Shown one piece after another: positions 36,422 to 44,276 of a DNA stretch of 64,000 bases. This DNA is from Tabrizicola sp. (GTDB taxonomy: Bacteria; Pseudomonadota; Alphaproteobacteria; Rhodobacterales; Rhodobacteraceae), in contig NZ_JAEULO010000018.1 of assembly GCF_016793705.1 (NCBI RefSeq), forward strand, positions 60,976 through 124,975, read 5' to 3'. The position numbers and the translations under genes were made by a program. Under the pieces are notes generated by a model. The model saw nothing but the letters and a program-made list of their open reading frames with translations, made no database searches and had not been told where the DNA came from. The first letter of the stretch is position 1. The number at the start of each line of letters is the position of its first letter.

Positions 36422-37528
36422 ATGACCGCCGACGCTGACGCCCGCATCGCCCGCCTCCTCCACCACCGCAAGGCGGGCCTCGCCCTGGGCGAGCCGGTCG
36501 TGCCCCCGATCTCGGTCGCGACCACCTTCCACCTGCCCGAGGCGCAGGGGGCCGCCCATTACTACGGCCGCTCCGGCCAGCCGACCTGGGACGCCGTCGA
36601 GGCGCAGCTGTCCATCCTGGAGGCCGCCGAGACGGTCGCCTTCCCCTCCGGCATGGCCGCGATCACGGCGGCGCTGGTCTGCAGCCTGAAGGCGGGGGCG
36701 AAGGTGATGCTCCCCGCCGACGGCTACTACGTCACCCGCCTCCTCGGCCGTGACCTGTTGCAGGTCTATGGGGTCGAGGTGGCGCGGGTCCCGACGGCGC
36801 AGATGGAGGTGGAGGACTTCACCGGCTTCGACGTGATCTACATCGAGACCCCCTCGAATCCCGGCCTCGACACGGTGGGCATCGCGACCCTCGCGCGGAA
36901 GGCCCATGCCGCCGGGGCGCTGCTGATCGCCGACAACACGACGATGACGCCGCTTCTCCAGCGCCCGCTGGACCTTGGCGCCGACCTGGTGGTCGCCGCC
37001 GACACCAAGGCCCCGGCGGGCCATTCCGACGCGCTTTTCGGCCATGTCGCCGGGCGGGACCCGAACCTGATGGCCCGCATCCGCGAATGGCGGCGGCAGT
37101 CGGGGTCGGTCCCGGGGCCGTTCGAGGCCTATCTCGTCCATCGCGGCCTGGAGACGCTGGAGGTCCGCCTGACCCGGATGTGCGCCTCGGCGACGGTGAT
37201 CGCCGGACGGCTGGCAGCCCATCCCAAGGTGCGGGGATTGCGCTATCCCGGCCTGCCGGGCGATCCATCGCACAGGTCGGTCGGAGGGCAGATGGCCAAC
37301 GGCGGCTTCCTGATCGGCTTCGAACTGGCGGATGAGGCAGCGGCGGAGGCCTTCCTCGCCCGCTGTCCGCTGATCGAGCAGGCCACCAGCTTCGGGGGCG
37401 TCCACACCGCTGCCGAACGCCGGTCGCGCTGGGGCGATGCGGTGGCTGAGGGGTTCATCCGGCTTTCGGTCGGGGTCGAGCCGGTGGAGACCCTGTGGTC
37501 CACCATCGAGGCGGCACTGGCGGCGTAG
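36422..37528 (+). CDS. Cys/Met-metabolism PLP-dependent enzyme (cystathionine gamma-lyase/synthase family)
   Basis: A 368-residue fold-type I PLP enzyme. The family pattern is present: YYGRSGQPTWDAVEAQL, SGMAAITAALVCSL, YIETPSNPGL, and the PLP lysine in AADTKAPAGHSD, where the common SxTKYxxGHSD has Ala-Pro in place of Tyr-x. The C-terminal region RLSVGVEPVETLW is standard. Whether it is a gamma-lyase, gamma-synthase or sulfhydrylase cannot be decided. ATG 36422 was chosen because the upstream in-frame extension covers a palindrome. It may belong to the preceding cluster or be independent, given the 112-nt gap. Confidence 0.82.
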   Translation: MTADADARIARLLHHRKAGLALGEPVVPPISVATTFHLPEAQGAAHYYGRSGQPTWDAVEAQLSILEAAETVAFPSGMAAITAALVCSLKAGAKVMLPADGYYVTRLLGRDLLQVYGVEVARVPTAQMEVEDFTGFDVIYIETPSNPGLDTVGIATLARKAHAAGALLIADNTTMTPLLQRPLDLGADLVVAADTKAPAGHSDALFGHVAGRDPNLMARIREWRRQSGSVPGPFEAYLVHRGLETLEVRLTRMCASATVIAGRLAAHPKVRGLRYPGLPGDPSHRSVGGQMANGGFLIGFELADEAAAEAFLARCPLIEQATSFGGVHTAAERRSRWGDAVAEGFIRLSVGVEPVETLWSTIEAALAA

Positions 37529-37530
37529 GC

Positions 37531-37583
37531 CCCAAATTTCTTGAGGAAGAAATTTGACAAATTCCTTGCTCAAGGAATTTGGG
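37531..37583. terminator. long bidirectional hairpin between convergent genes
   Basis: CCCAAATTTCTTGAG (37531-37545) pairs with CTCAAGGAATTTGGG (37569-37583) with one mismatch in 15. The intervening 23 nt can form a second, shorter AAATTT/AAATT pairing. It is AT-rich against a GC-rich background and sits exactly between the ends of the PLP gene (+) and an SDR gene (-). Probable two-way transcription terminator. Confidence 0.7.
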
Positions 37584-37590
37584 TCCGGGC

Positions 37591-38247
37591 TTACAAGGCG
37601 TCGAGAATCCGCGCCGCCTCGGCCTGCACATCGGCGAGCTTCGTCCGGTCTTCTCCCGGGAAGAACCGCGCGCGGGTGGCGGTGGGCAGGCCTGCGGGCG
37701 CGGCGATGACCACCCTCGGCCCATGTTTCGCCGTCTCGGCCTGCCAGCTGCGCGCCAGCGCGATCTGGGCGGCTTTCGTCGCGCCATAGGCGCCGAAGAA
37801 CGGCTGTCCGGCGCGGGGATCATCGAGGAAGAGGGCCGTCCCCTCATGCGCGCGCAGAAGCGGTTCGACCATCGGGATCAGCATCCCCGACGCGCGGGCG
37901 TTGGTCGAAAGCGACTTCTCCCAGTCCTTCTGGTCGACATGGCCCGCCGGGGCCAGCGGTGCCGCATGGATCGCGGCATGGACCCAGAGGCCGAGCCCGC
38001 CCCAGCGGTCGTGGATGCTGCGGCACAGGTGGCGCATCGCATCGTCGTTGGTCACATCCATCGGCGCGAGCGTCAGGCTGCCCGCCCCCGGCAGGCCCGC
38101 GCGCCTGACCCGGTCGTCGAGGTCCTCAAGCCCGCCAACGGTGCGGGCAACGGCCACGACGTGCCAACCCCGAAGCGCCAGTTGCTCGGCGATAGCCGAG
38201 CCGAGGCCACGCGAGGCTCCGGTGACGAGGGCGATCTTCTGGGTCAT
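37591..38247 (-). CDS. short-chain dehydrogenase/reductase
   Basis: A 218-residue SDR: TGASRGLG cofactor motif, catalytic Tyr/Lys in YGATKAAQIALARSW. The usual NNAG is replaced by WVHAAIHAAP, and the serine position carries LFLDDP, so a classical Ser-Tyr-Lys triad is not fully visible and the enzyme may be atypical. ATG 38247 is used; the in-frame extension to 38328 would translate the stem-loop repeat at 38262-38307 and is rejected. It is the last gene of the minus-strand run that starts with radA. Confidence 0.8.
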   Translation of the reverse strand: MTQKIALVTGASRGLGSAIAEQLALRGWHVVAVARTVGGLEDLDDRVRRAGLPGAGSLTLAPMDVTNDDAMRHLCRSIHDRWGGLGLWVHAAIHAAPLAPAGHVDQKDWEKSLSTNARASGMLIPMVEPLLRAHEGTALFLDDPRAGQPFFGAYGATKAAQIALARSWQAETAKHGPRVVIAAPAGLPTATRARFFPGEDRTKLADVQAEAARILDAL

Positions 38248-38261
38248 GCGTTTGTCCTTCT

Positions 38262-38307
38262 GGAGGCGTCGGAGCCTCCGGCGGGGATATTTGTCCCAGT
38301 ATGAAAG
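38262..38307 (-). repeat. stem-loop intergenic repeat, subtype A
   Basis: Minus-strand reading: head TTTCATACTGGGAC, core AAATATCCCCGCCGGAGGC, then GCCTCC closing a GGAGGC stem. It lies between the DUF1801 gene and the SDR gene, in the direction of transcription. Best preserved subtype A copy. Confidence 0.75.
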
Positions 38308-38324
38308 GGCAAGGGGGAGGGTCT

Positions 38325-38705
38325 TCAACCCTTGCGGCCATATCCCGCAGCGATCTCGGCCTGGCGGGTCTCGATGATCTGGCGCAGGAGCGCGTCGGGC
38401 AGCGGCCGATCGGGGGTGAAGAGGACGCCGGACTTGGAGGTCTTGAACGGGGAGCAGTCGATCCGGGGGATGACGCTGCCGGAATGGGGGTAGAGGCCGA
38501 GGTGTTTGGCGAATGCCGCGTAGCCCGCGACCATCTTGCCCTTCGGGCCGGGTTGGCGGAAGCCAGGCATGGCGTAGGACATGACCTCAATGTGGTCGGG
38601 GAGAAGCGCATTGAGCCGTGCTCGGAGGTCGGTCAAAGCGTCCCGCTGATCAGGGGGCAGGGCGGCGATATAGGCGTCGACCGATGCGGGATCGGCGGGG
38701 CTCAC
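38325..38705 (-). CDS. DUF1801-domain protein
   Basis: A 126-residue protein with the DUF1801 pattern: DLRARLNALLPDHIEVMSYAMPGF, then GYAAFAKHLGLYPHSG and a C-terminal LPDALLRQIIETR. Relatives (including the frataxin-like Fra protein of Bacillus) have been proposed as iron chaperones or binding proteins, but most are uncharacterised. GTG 38705-38703 starts it, overlapping the purF stop as GTGA, so it is translated with purF. Confidence 0.82.
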   Translation of the reverse strand: MSPADPASVDAYIAALPPDQRDALTDLRARLNALLPDHIEVMSYAMPGFRQPGPKGKMVAGYAAFAKHLGLYPHSGSVIPRIDCSPFKTSKSGVLFTPDRPLPDALLRQIIETRQAEIAAGYGRKG

Positions 38706-40165
38706 TCCGCCGCCTTCATCTCGAAGCCTTCCTCGATCTTGTCGGAGGGAGCCACCGGGTAGTCGCCGGAGAAGCAGGCGTCGCAGAAGCGGGGGTTGGC
38801 GGGATCGCGGCCTGCGGCCTCACCGGCGGCGCGGTAGAGGCCGTCGAGCGAGATGAACTTCAGGCTGTCCACCCCGATCCAGTCGCGCATCTCGTCCTCG
38901 GACATCGTCGCAGCGAGGAGTTTCGAGCGTTCCGGCGTGTCCACCCCGTAGAAACAGGGCCAGGCGGTGGGGGGCGAGGCGATGCGGAAATGGACCTCTG
39001 CCGCGCCGGCCTCGAGGATCATGTCCTTGATCTTGCGGCTGGTGGTGCCGCGCACGACCGAGTCGTCAACCAGGATCACCCGCTTGCCCTTGATCAGCGC
39101 GCGGTTGACGTTCAGCTTCAGCCGCACGCCCATGTTGCGGATATGGTCGGTGGGCTCGATGAAGGTGCGGCCCATGTACTGGTTGCGGATGATCCCCATC
39201 GCGTAGGGGATGCCGCTTTCCTGGCTGAAGCCGATGGCCGCAGGGGTGCCGCTGTCGGGGACCGGGCAGACGAGGTCGGCATCCACCGGGGCCTCGCGCG
39301 CCAGTTCCACGCCGATCTGGCGGCGGGTTTCATAGACCGACCGGCCGCCGATGATGCTGTCGGGGCGCGAGAAATAGACATTCTCGAAGATGCAGAAGCG
39401 CGGTTTCGCCGGGGTGAAGGGGCGGGTCGATTCCACCTTGTTGCCCTCGATCACCACCATCTCGCCCGGCTCGATCTCGCGGACGAATTCCGCGCCGATG
39501 ATGTCGAGCCCGCAGGTTTCCGACGACAGTGCCCAGCCGGTATCACCGACGCGGCCCAGGACCAGAGGCCGCACGCCCAAGGGGTCGCGGACGCCGATCA
39601 GCTTGGTGCGGGTCATGGCGACCACGCTGAACGCGCCCTCCACCCGGCGCAGCGCGTCCTTGATCCGCTCGGACAGGTTCTTCTGGATCGACCGCGCCAT
39701 CAGGTGAATGATGCATTCGCTGTCGGACGAGGACTGGAAGATCGACCCGCGCTCGATCAACTCGCGCCGCAGGGCCGCCGCGTTGGTGAGGTTGCCGTTG
39801 TGCGCGATGGCGCAGCCGCCCATCGAGAACTCGCCGAAGAAGGGCTGCACGTCGCGGATCGCCGTTGCGCCCTTGGATCCGGCGGTGGAATAGCGCACAT
39901 GACCGATGGCGAGCGACCCCGGCAGCGTGTCCATCACGTCGGCCTTGGTGAAGTTGTCGCGGACATAGCCGAAGCGGCGGGCCGAGTTGAAGCCATGCTC
40001 GGGGTGATAGCAGACGATCCCCCCGGCCTCTTGCCCGCGGTGTTGCAGGGCATGCAGGCCAAGCGCCACGAAATTCGACGCATCGGCCACGCCGACCACG
40101 CCGAAAATGCCGCATTCCTCCTTCAGCTTGTCGTCATCGAAGGGGTGCGAGCGGAAGGGGGCCAT
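38702..40165 (-). CDS. purF: PurF, amidophosphoribosyltransferase
   Basis: The 487-residue enzyme commits PRPP to purine synthesis, making phosphoribosylamine with glutamine nitrogen. The mature N-terminal nucleophile is Cys18 in LKEECGIFGVVG, preceded by a 17-residue propeptide, as in B. subtilis-type enzymes that carry propeptide and Fe-S cluster. Additional C-terminal cysteines are present (WPCFYGV, FCDACFSGD). The PRPP loop is VILVDDSVVRGTTS. It follows cvpA on the same strand, a conserved bacterial linkage. Confidence 0.97.
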   Translation of the reverse strand: MAPFRSHPFDDDKLKEECGIFGVVGVADASNFVALGLHALQHRGQEAGGIVCYHPEHGFNSARRFGYVRDNFTKADVMDTLPGSLAIGHVRYSTAGSKGATAIRDVQPFFGEFSMGGCAIAHNGNLTNAAALRRELIERGSIFQSSSDSECIIHLMARSIQKNLSERIKDALRRVEGAFSVVAMTRTKLIGVRDPLGVRPLVLGRVGDTGWALSSETCGLDIIGAEFVREIEPGEMVVIEGNKVESTRPFTPAKPRFCIFENVYFSRPDSIIGGRSVYETRRQIGVELAREAPVDADLVCPVPDSGTPAAIGFSQESGIPYAMGIIRNQYMGRTFIEPTDHIRNMGVRLKLNVNRALIKGKRVILVDDSVVRGTTSRKIKDMILEAGAAEVHFRIASPPTAWPCFYGVDTPERSKLLAATMSEDEMRDWIGVDSLKFISLDGLYRAAGEAAGRDPANPRFCDACFSGDYPVAPSDKIEEGFEMKAAE

Positions 40166-40248
40166 GCGTCCGAATCCTGTCAGAAGCCTTGGCCCGCTCT
40201 TTACGGCAGCCGTCCGGGGCTGTCACGCCCCGAAACGCCGGTCGGGCT

Positions 40249-40872
40249 TCACGGATTGGTGGCAGGCGCCTCGGTCGTGGGCGCGGGGGCTTCGGGCGTG
40301 ACCGGCGCCGGCGCGGTGCCGGTGGCGCAGACATTGGTCAGCTCGTTGTAACGCTCGACGATCCAGCCCGGCGCATCCGAGGGGATGTTGTCGTCGATCT
40401 GGGCCTGGAAATTGGCGAAGACGAGCGCGGTGCGGCTGTTGTCGATCATCTCGATCCGCTGATCGCTGAGGACCCGGTCGTAGACGATGAAAGCGATGGC
40501 GATCAGCAGGACGCCCCGCGCCGCCCCGAACAGGAAGCCGAGCGCCTGGTCGATCCCGCCAAGCGCCGAGCGCTGCACCGCGCCGGAGAAGAGCGGCGTG
40601 AAGAGCGCAGCGACGATCAGGCCGATGACGAAGACACCCGCGAAGGCGGCAACGACCGACAATTCGCAGCTGTCGGACAGGAACTCGCCGACGACCGGCA
40701 GCTCCTTGACCAGCGGCTGCACGCCGGGCGCGAAGTAATAGGCGGCGATGGCGGCGCCGATCCAGCCGAGGATCGCCATCAACTCCCGCACCAGACCGCG
40801 CGAGAAGGCGAGAATGGCCGAAATGATGATGATGAGCGCCGCGCCCCCATCAACTGCGGTCAGGTTTTCCAT
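40249..40872 (-). CDS. cvpA: CvpA-family membrane protein
   Basis: A 207-residue inner-membrane protein with four hydrophobic helices in the first 150 residues (ALIIIISAILAFSRGLVRE; LMAILGWIGAAIAAYYFAP; VVAAFAGVFVIGLIVAALF). The FSRGLVRE and LGGIDQALGFLFGAARGVLL segments are the CvpA hallmarks. Named for colicin V production in E. coli; its true function is unresolved. The C-terminal 25 residues are a Pro/Ala/Thr-rich tail. It lies between radA and purF on one strand. Confidence 0.92.
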   Translation of the reverse strand: MENLTAVDGGAALIIIISAILAFSRGLVRELMAILGWIGAAIAAYYFAPGVQPLVKELPVVGEFLSDSCELSVVAAFAGVFVIGLIVAALFTPLFSGAVQRSALGGIDQALGFLFGAARGVLLIAIAFIVYDRVLSDQRIEMIDNSRTALVFANFQAQIDDNIPSDAPGWIVERYNELTNVCATGTAPAPVTPEAPAPTTEAPATNP

Positions 40873-40906
40873 CGCTTACGTCCCCATTCCGTTCTTTTCA
40901 AAGGGC

Positions 40907-42262
40907 TTATCCTGCCCCGAACATTTCGCCCACAAACGCCGTCAGGTCCGCCATCTGCCGGACCGTCAGCCCTGCCGTCCCTTCGATCTTTGAATGGGAT
41001 GGCACAGTTGCCTGTGAGAAACCAAGTTTCGAGGCTTCTTTCAACCTGTTTTCCGTCTGGCCCACGGGGCGCAGCGCGCCGGAGAGGCTGATTTCTCCGA
41101 AAAGCACCATGTCTGGCGGGATCGCCACATCCTCGCGGGCCGAAAGGAGCGCCCCGGCGACGGCAAGGTCGGCGGCGGGTTCGCTGACCCTCAGGCCGCC
41201 CGCGACGTTCAGAAAAACGTCCAGCCCCGCGAAGGGAATGCCGCAGCGGGCCTCGAGCACGGCGAGGATGGTCGAGACGCGGCCCGAGTCGAGGCCCACA
41301 ACCGTCCGGCGCGGGCTGGCGAGGGTGGAGGGGGCGACAAGCGCCTGGATCTCGGTCAGGACCGGGCGGGTGCCTTCGATCCCGGAGAAGACCGCCGAAC
41401 CCGGCGCGGGCTGGTCGCGGTTCGACAGGAACAGGGCCGAAGGGTTCGGCACTTCGGCCAGCCCCCCGCCGGTCATCTCGAAGACGCCGATCTCGTCCGC
41501 CGGGCCGAAGCGGTTCTTCACCGCGCGTAGGATGCGGAACTGGTGGCCGCGCTCGCCCTCGAAGTAGAGCACGGTGTCGACCATGTGTTCGACCACGCGG
41601 GGGCCGGCGATCTGGCCCTCCTTGGTGACATGGCCGACCAGCACCACCGCCACGCCGCGCCGCTTGGCGAAGGTGACAAGCTCATGCGCCGCCGCGCGGA
41701 CCTGTGAGACCGAGCCGGGCGCCGCCTCGACCTGGTCCAGCCACATGGTCTGGATGGAATCGATGATCGCCAGTGCCGGGCGTTCGGCGTCGAGCGTGGT
41801 CAGGATGTCGCGCAGGTTGGTCTCGGCGCCGAGGTGGACGGCGGCGTCGGTGAGGCCGAGACGTTGGGCGCGCATCCGCACCTGGGCAGAGGCTTCCTCG
41901 CCGGAGATATAGAGGCACTTCAACCCTTTGCGCGCGAAACTTGCGGCAGCTTGCAGCAGGAGCGTGGACTTGCCGATACCGGGGTCGCCGCCGACCAGGA
42001 TCGCCGAGGCCGGGACCAGCCCGCCGCCCAGCACCCGGTCCAGTTCATCAATGCCCGACGAGGCGCGGGGCGGCGGGGCTTCCTCGGTCGCCAGATCGGT
42101 CAGCGGAATCGCCCGGCCCTTGGCCCCCAGCGCCTTCGGGCCGGTGGAAAGAGGCGCCTCCTCGACGATGGTGTTCCACCCGCCACAGGCGTCGCATTTG
42201 CCGGCCCATTTGCGATAGGCGGCGCCGCAGACAGTGCAGGTGAACGAGACATTCTGTTTCAT
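40907..42262 (-). CDS. radA: RadA, DNA repair/recombination ATPase
   Basis: The 451-residue DnaB-like/RecA-like helicase processes branched recombination intermediates. Domains in order: zinc finger with Cys9, Cys12, Cys23 and Cys26; RecA core with Walker A GGDPGIGKST and the RadA-specific KNRFG motif; C-terminal Lon-protease-like domain (PFAGLDVFLNVAGGLRVSEPAADLAVA). Length and order are normal. First gene of the radA-cvpA-purF run. Confidence 0.97.
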   Translation of the reverse strand: MKQNVSFTCTVCGAAYRKWAGKCDACGGWNTIVEEAPLSTGPKALGAKGRAIPLTDLATEEAPPPRASSGIDELDRVLGGGLVPASAILVGGDPGIGKSTLLLQAAASFARKGLKCLYISGEEASAQVRMRAQRLGLTDAAVHLGAETNLRDILTTLDAERPALAIIDSIQTMWLDQVEAAPGSVSQVRAAAHELVTFAKRRGVAVVLVGHVTKEGQIAGPRVVEHMVDTVLYFEGERGHQFRILRAVKNRFGPADEIGVFEMTGGGLAEVPNPSALFLSNRDQPAPGSAVFSGIEGTRPVLTEIQALVAPSTLASPRRTVVGLDSGRVSTILAVLEARCGIPFAGLDVFLNVAGGLRVSEPAADLAVAGALLSAREDVAIPPDMVLFGEISLSGALRPVGQTENRLKEASKLGFSQATVPSHSKIEGTAGLTVRQMADLTAFVGEMFGAG

Positions 42263-42269
42263 GAGGCGC

Positions 42270-42303
42270 GACAGTGCCGGGACTTTTGGGCAGTATCAAG
42301 GCG
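42270..42303 (-). repeat. possible decayed copy of the stem-loop repeat head
   Basis: The minus strand reads CTTGATACTGCCCAAAAGTCCCGGC, similar to the subtype A head and core TTTCATACTGG-CCAAATATCCCCGC but without the stem. It lies between radA and the secreted-protein gene. Low confidence. Confidence 0.3.
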
Positions 42304-42361
42304 AAGGAACGAGCAGATTGCGTGCGATCCTTCTGACAGATTTGCCGTGGAGGGTGATGGT

Positions 42362-42994
42362 ATGACGTGTGAACGGAAGCGGAAATTCGGAATGTGGCGC
42401 TTGACGATTGTTGTCGCATGTGTGGCCAGTCCAGCCGCGACCCAGACGATGTGCACGGTCGAAACAGGATTGGTGCCGCCCTGCATGGTCGGGACCTGGG
42501 TTGGGTCCAGCGACATGGCCGAGCGGATGGAGATGATGTTTGCAGGCCTGCCCGAAAACGTCCGCGCCCACGCAATGGAGAGTTCCGGCCGGGCGCTCTT
42601 CATCCGGATCGAGCGGGACGGCTGGTTTGTCACTTCTACCCTCAGCGCCGGTGCCGATATCACTTTCCTGACCGATTCCGGTTCGGCCGGCGAGATGGAG
42701 GTGGCGCTGAGGACGACGGGCGGAACGGGGTTCTTCACCGCCGGCAGCGGTGACACTCTCGCCTTCTGTTCGATGACCGGGGGCTTCGCGACGGTGACGA
42801 TGGATGGGTCTCCAGCGCCCGTTGTGCCCGACGGTGACGTGTCCGTGATGCCGATGCGACAAAGCTGTTCAGGCGATGAGTTGCTGATGTTCGTCGACCT
42901 GCCGCCGCCGATGGGCACGGTCACCTATACTCTGGACCGCGTTCCCGAGGCCGACATCCCGCCAGAATTGCGGGACATGTTGCCCACCCGCTGA
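42362..42994 (+). CDS. secreted protein of unknown function
   Basis: A 210-residue protein with a Sec-type signal (basic MTCERKRKFGMWR, then LTIVVACVASPAATQ). The mature part has four cysteines (TMCTVETGLVPPCMVG, LAFCSMTGG, QSCSGDE), suggesting two disulfides in the periplasm. It has alternating Gly/Thr/Ser beta-strand-like stretches. No named family is recognised. ATG 42362 has GGAGGG 7 nt upstream. It stands alone on the plus strand between radA and the pqiA-like gene. Confidence 0.7.
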   Translation: MTCERKRKFGMWRLTIVVACVASPAATQTMCTVETGLVPPCMVGTWVGSSDMAERMEMMFAGLPENVRAHAMESSGRALFIRIERDGWFVTSTLSAGADITFLTDSGSAGEMEVALRTTGGTGFFTAGSGDTLAFCSMTGGFATVTMDGSPAPVVPDGDVSVMPMRQSCSGDELLMFVDLPPPMGTVTYTLDRVPEADIPPELRDMLPTR

Positions 42995-42997
42995 CCT

Positions 42998-43423
42998 TCA
43001 GGCCGCAGGCTTCGATTTCCATGAGATCAGGATCGAGGCCAGCACGCAGGCGGTGAAGAGGTAGAGCCCCCAGGCGGTTTCCACCGTCACATGGCCCGCG
43101 CCCTTCACGATGACGATGTAGAGCGCGATCAGGAAGACATCGGCCATCGCCAGTTTTCCGAGGATTTCCAGCGCCGGAAGGGTCTTCGGGGAAAGCAGGT
43201 TCCAGTGCAGAAGCGCGAGGCCGATGGTCTTGGCATAGGGCGCGAAGATGGCGAGGAAGGTGACGAGGAGGGCTAGGCCTGCGTCGGATTCCCATAGCGA
43301 TTGCAGGCCGGTGATGACGCTGATCTCGTCCATCCCGAAGATCGGCAGGATCGCGGCGCGGAGGAGGGGGGCGAACCAGGCGACGGGGAAGAGGATGAGG
43401 AGGGTGAGGTTCAGGTACTTCAT
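42998..43423 (-). CDS. PqiA-domain membrane protein (single domain)
   Basis: A 141-residue inner-membrane protein with four hydrophobic segments (LNLTLLILFPVAWFAPLLRAA; LALLVTFLAIFAPYAKTIGLA; ALYIVIVKGAG; GLYLFTACVLASILISW). It resembles one half of PqiA, whose full-length form has two such domains and zinc-ribbon cysteines. Those cysteines are missing here. PqiA works with MCE proteins in lipid transport to the outer membrane, which fits the neighbouring mlaF and mlaE genes on the same strand. Confidence 0.75.
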   Translation of the reverse strand: MKYLNLTLLILFPVAWFAPLLRAAILPIFGMDEISVITGLQSLWESDAGLALLVTFLAIFAPYAKTIGLALLHWNLLSPKTLPALEILGKLAMADVFLIALYIVIVKGAGHVTVETAWGLYLFTACVLASILISWKSKPAA

Positions 43424-43450
43424 CGTTGTTTCCCGTGACCGGCGGCGGTC

Positions 43451-43500
43451 TGGAGGGTTTCACACCCTTCAGACCTCCTGTGGAGTATTTCTTCAAGGAG
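43451..43500 (-). repeat. stem-loop intergenic repeat, diverged
   Basis: Minus-strand reading: CTCCTTGAAG head, core AAATACTCCACAGGAGGTC, then a GGGTGTGAAACCC stem. It lies between mlaF and the pqiA-like gene in the direction of transcription. Module order matches subtype B, with several substitutions. Confidence 0.55.
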
Positions 43501-43529
43501 CGAGCGCAATTTGAATCAAGGTTTAGCGG

Positions 43530-44276
43530 TCAGCGGACGGATTCGATCGGCCCATCCGCCCGCCCGTGGATGAACTGCTGCACGTAAGCGTCTGGCGTCG
43601 CGTCCATTTCCTCGACGGGCCCGGTCCAGCGGATCACCCCGCCGTGCAGCATCGCGACGTTGTCGGCAATCGCGCGGACCGAGGACATGTCGTGCGTGAT
43701 GGTCATCGCCGTTGCCCCCATCTCCACCACGATCTCGCGGATCAGGTCGTTGATGACGCCCGCCATGATCGGGTCCAGCCCCGTGGTCGGCTCGTCGAAG
43801 AAGATGATCTCCGGTTCCGCCGCGATGGCGCGGGCGAGGCCGACGCGCTTCTGCATCCCCCCCGACAACTCGGCGGGGTAAAGGTCGGCGGTCTCGGGCT
43901 TCAACCCGACGCGGCGCAGCTTCTCCACCGCCACCTCGCGCGCCTGCGCCTTGGGCAGGGCCTTCGGGCCGCGGACCAGGCGGAAGGCGACGTTCTCCCA
44001 GACACGCAGCGAGTCGAAGAGCGCCCCGCCCTGGAACAGCATCCCGAAGCGGGCGAGGAAGGCGTCGCGGTCGCCTGTCGTCACATCCTGCCCGTCCAGC
44101 GTGATCGTCCCGCTGTCGGGTCGCACGAGGCCGAGGATGCATTTCAAGAGCACCGACTTGCCCGTGCCCGAGCCGCCGATGATTACCATCGAGGTCCCCG
44201 AGGCGATGGAGAGGTTCACCCCCTGCAACACCCGGTTCTCGCCGAACCGCTTGTGGACATCGCGAAGCTCGATCAT
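43530..44276 (-). CDS. mlaF: MlaF, ATPase of the Mla/MCE lipid transporter
   Basis: The 248-residue ABC ATPase of the Mla-type system moves phospholipids between outer and inner membrane. Walker A is IGGSGTGKS, signature LSGGMQKRVGLARA, Walker B IIFFDEPTTGLDP, H-loop ITHDMSS. The GTGKSVLLK and GGALFDSL segments are characteristic of MlaF rather than importer ATPases. ATG 44276 overlaps the mlaE stop as ATGA. MlaD (the MCE subunit), MlaB and MlaC are not in the window. Confidence 0.92.
   Translation of the reverse strand: MIELRDVHKRFGENRVLQGVNLSIASGTSMVIIGGSGTGKSVLLKCILGLVRPDSGTITLDGQDVTTGDRDAFLARFGMLFQGGALFDSLRVWENVAFRLVRGPKALPKAQAREVAVEKLRRVGLKPETADLYPAELSGGMQKRVGLARAIAAEPEIIFFDEPTTGLDPIMAGVINDLIREIVVEMGATAMTITHDMSSVRAIADNVAMLHGGVIRWTGPVEEMDATPDAYVQQFIHGRADGPIESVR

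Noticed and set aside
37591-38328. Longer SDR starting at 38328
   Set aside because: The extra N-terminal residues would be translated from the stem-loop repeat at 38262-38307; ATG 38247 fits the family.
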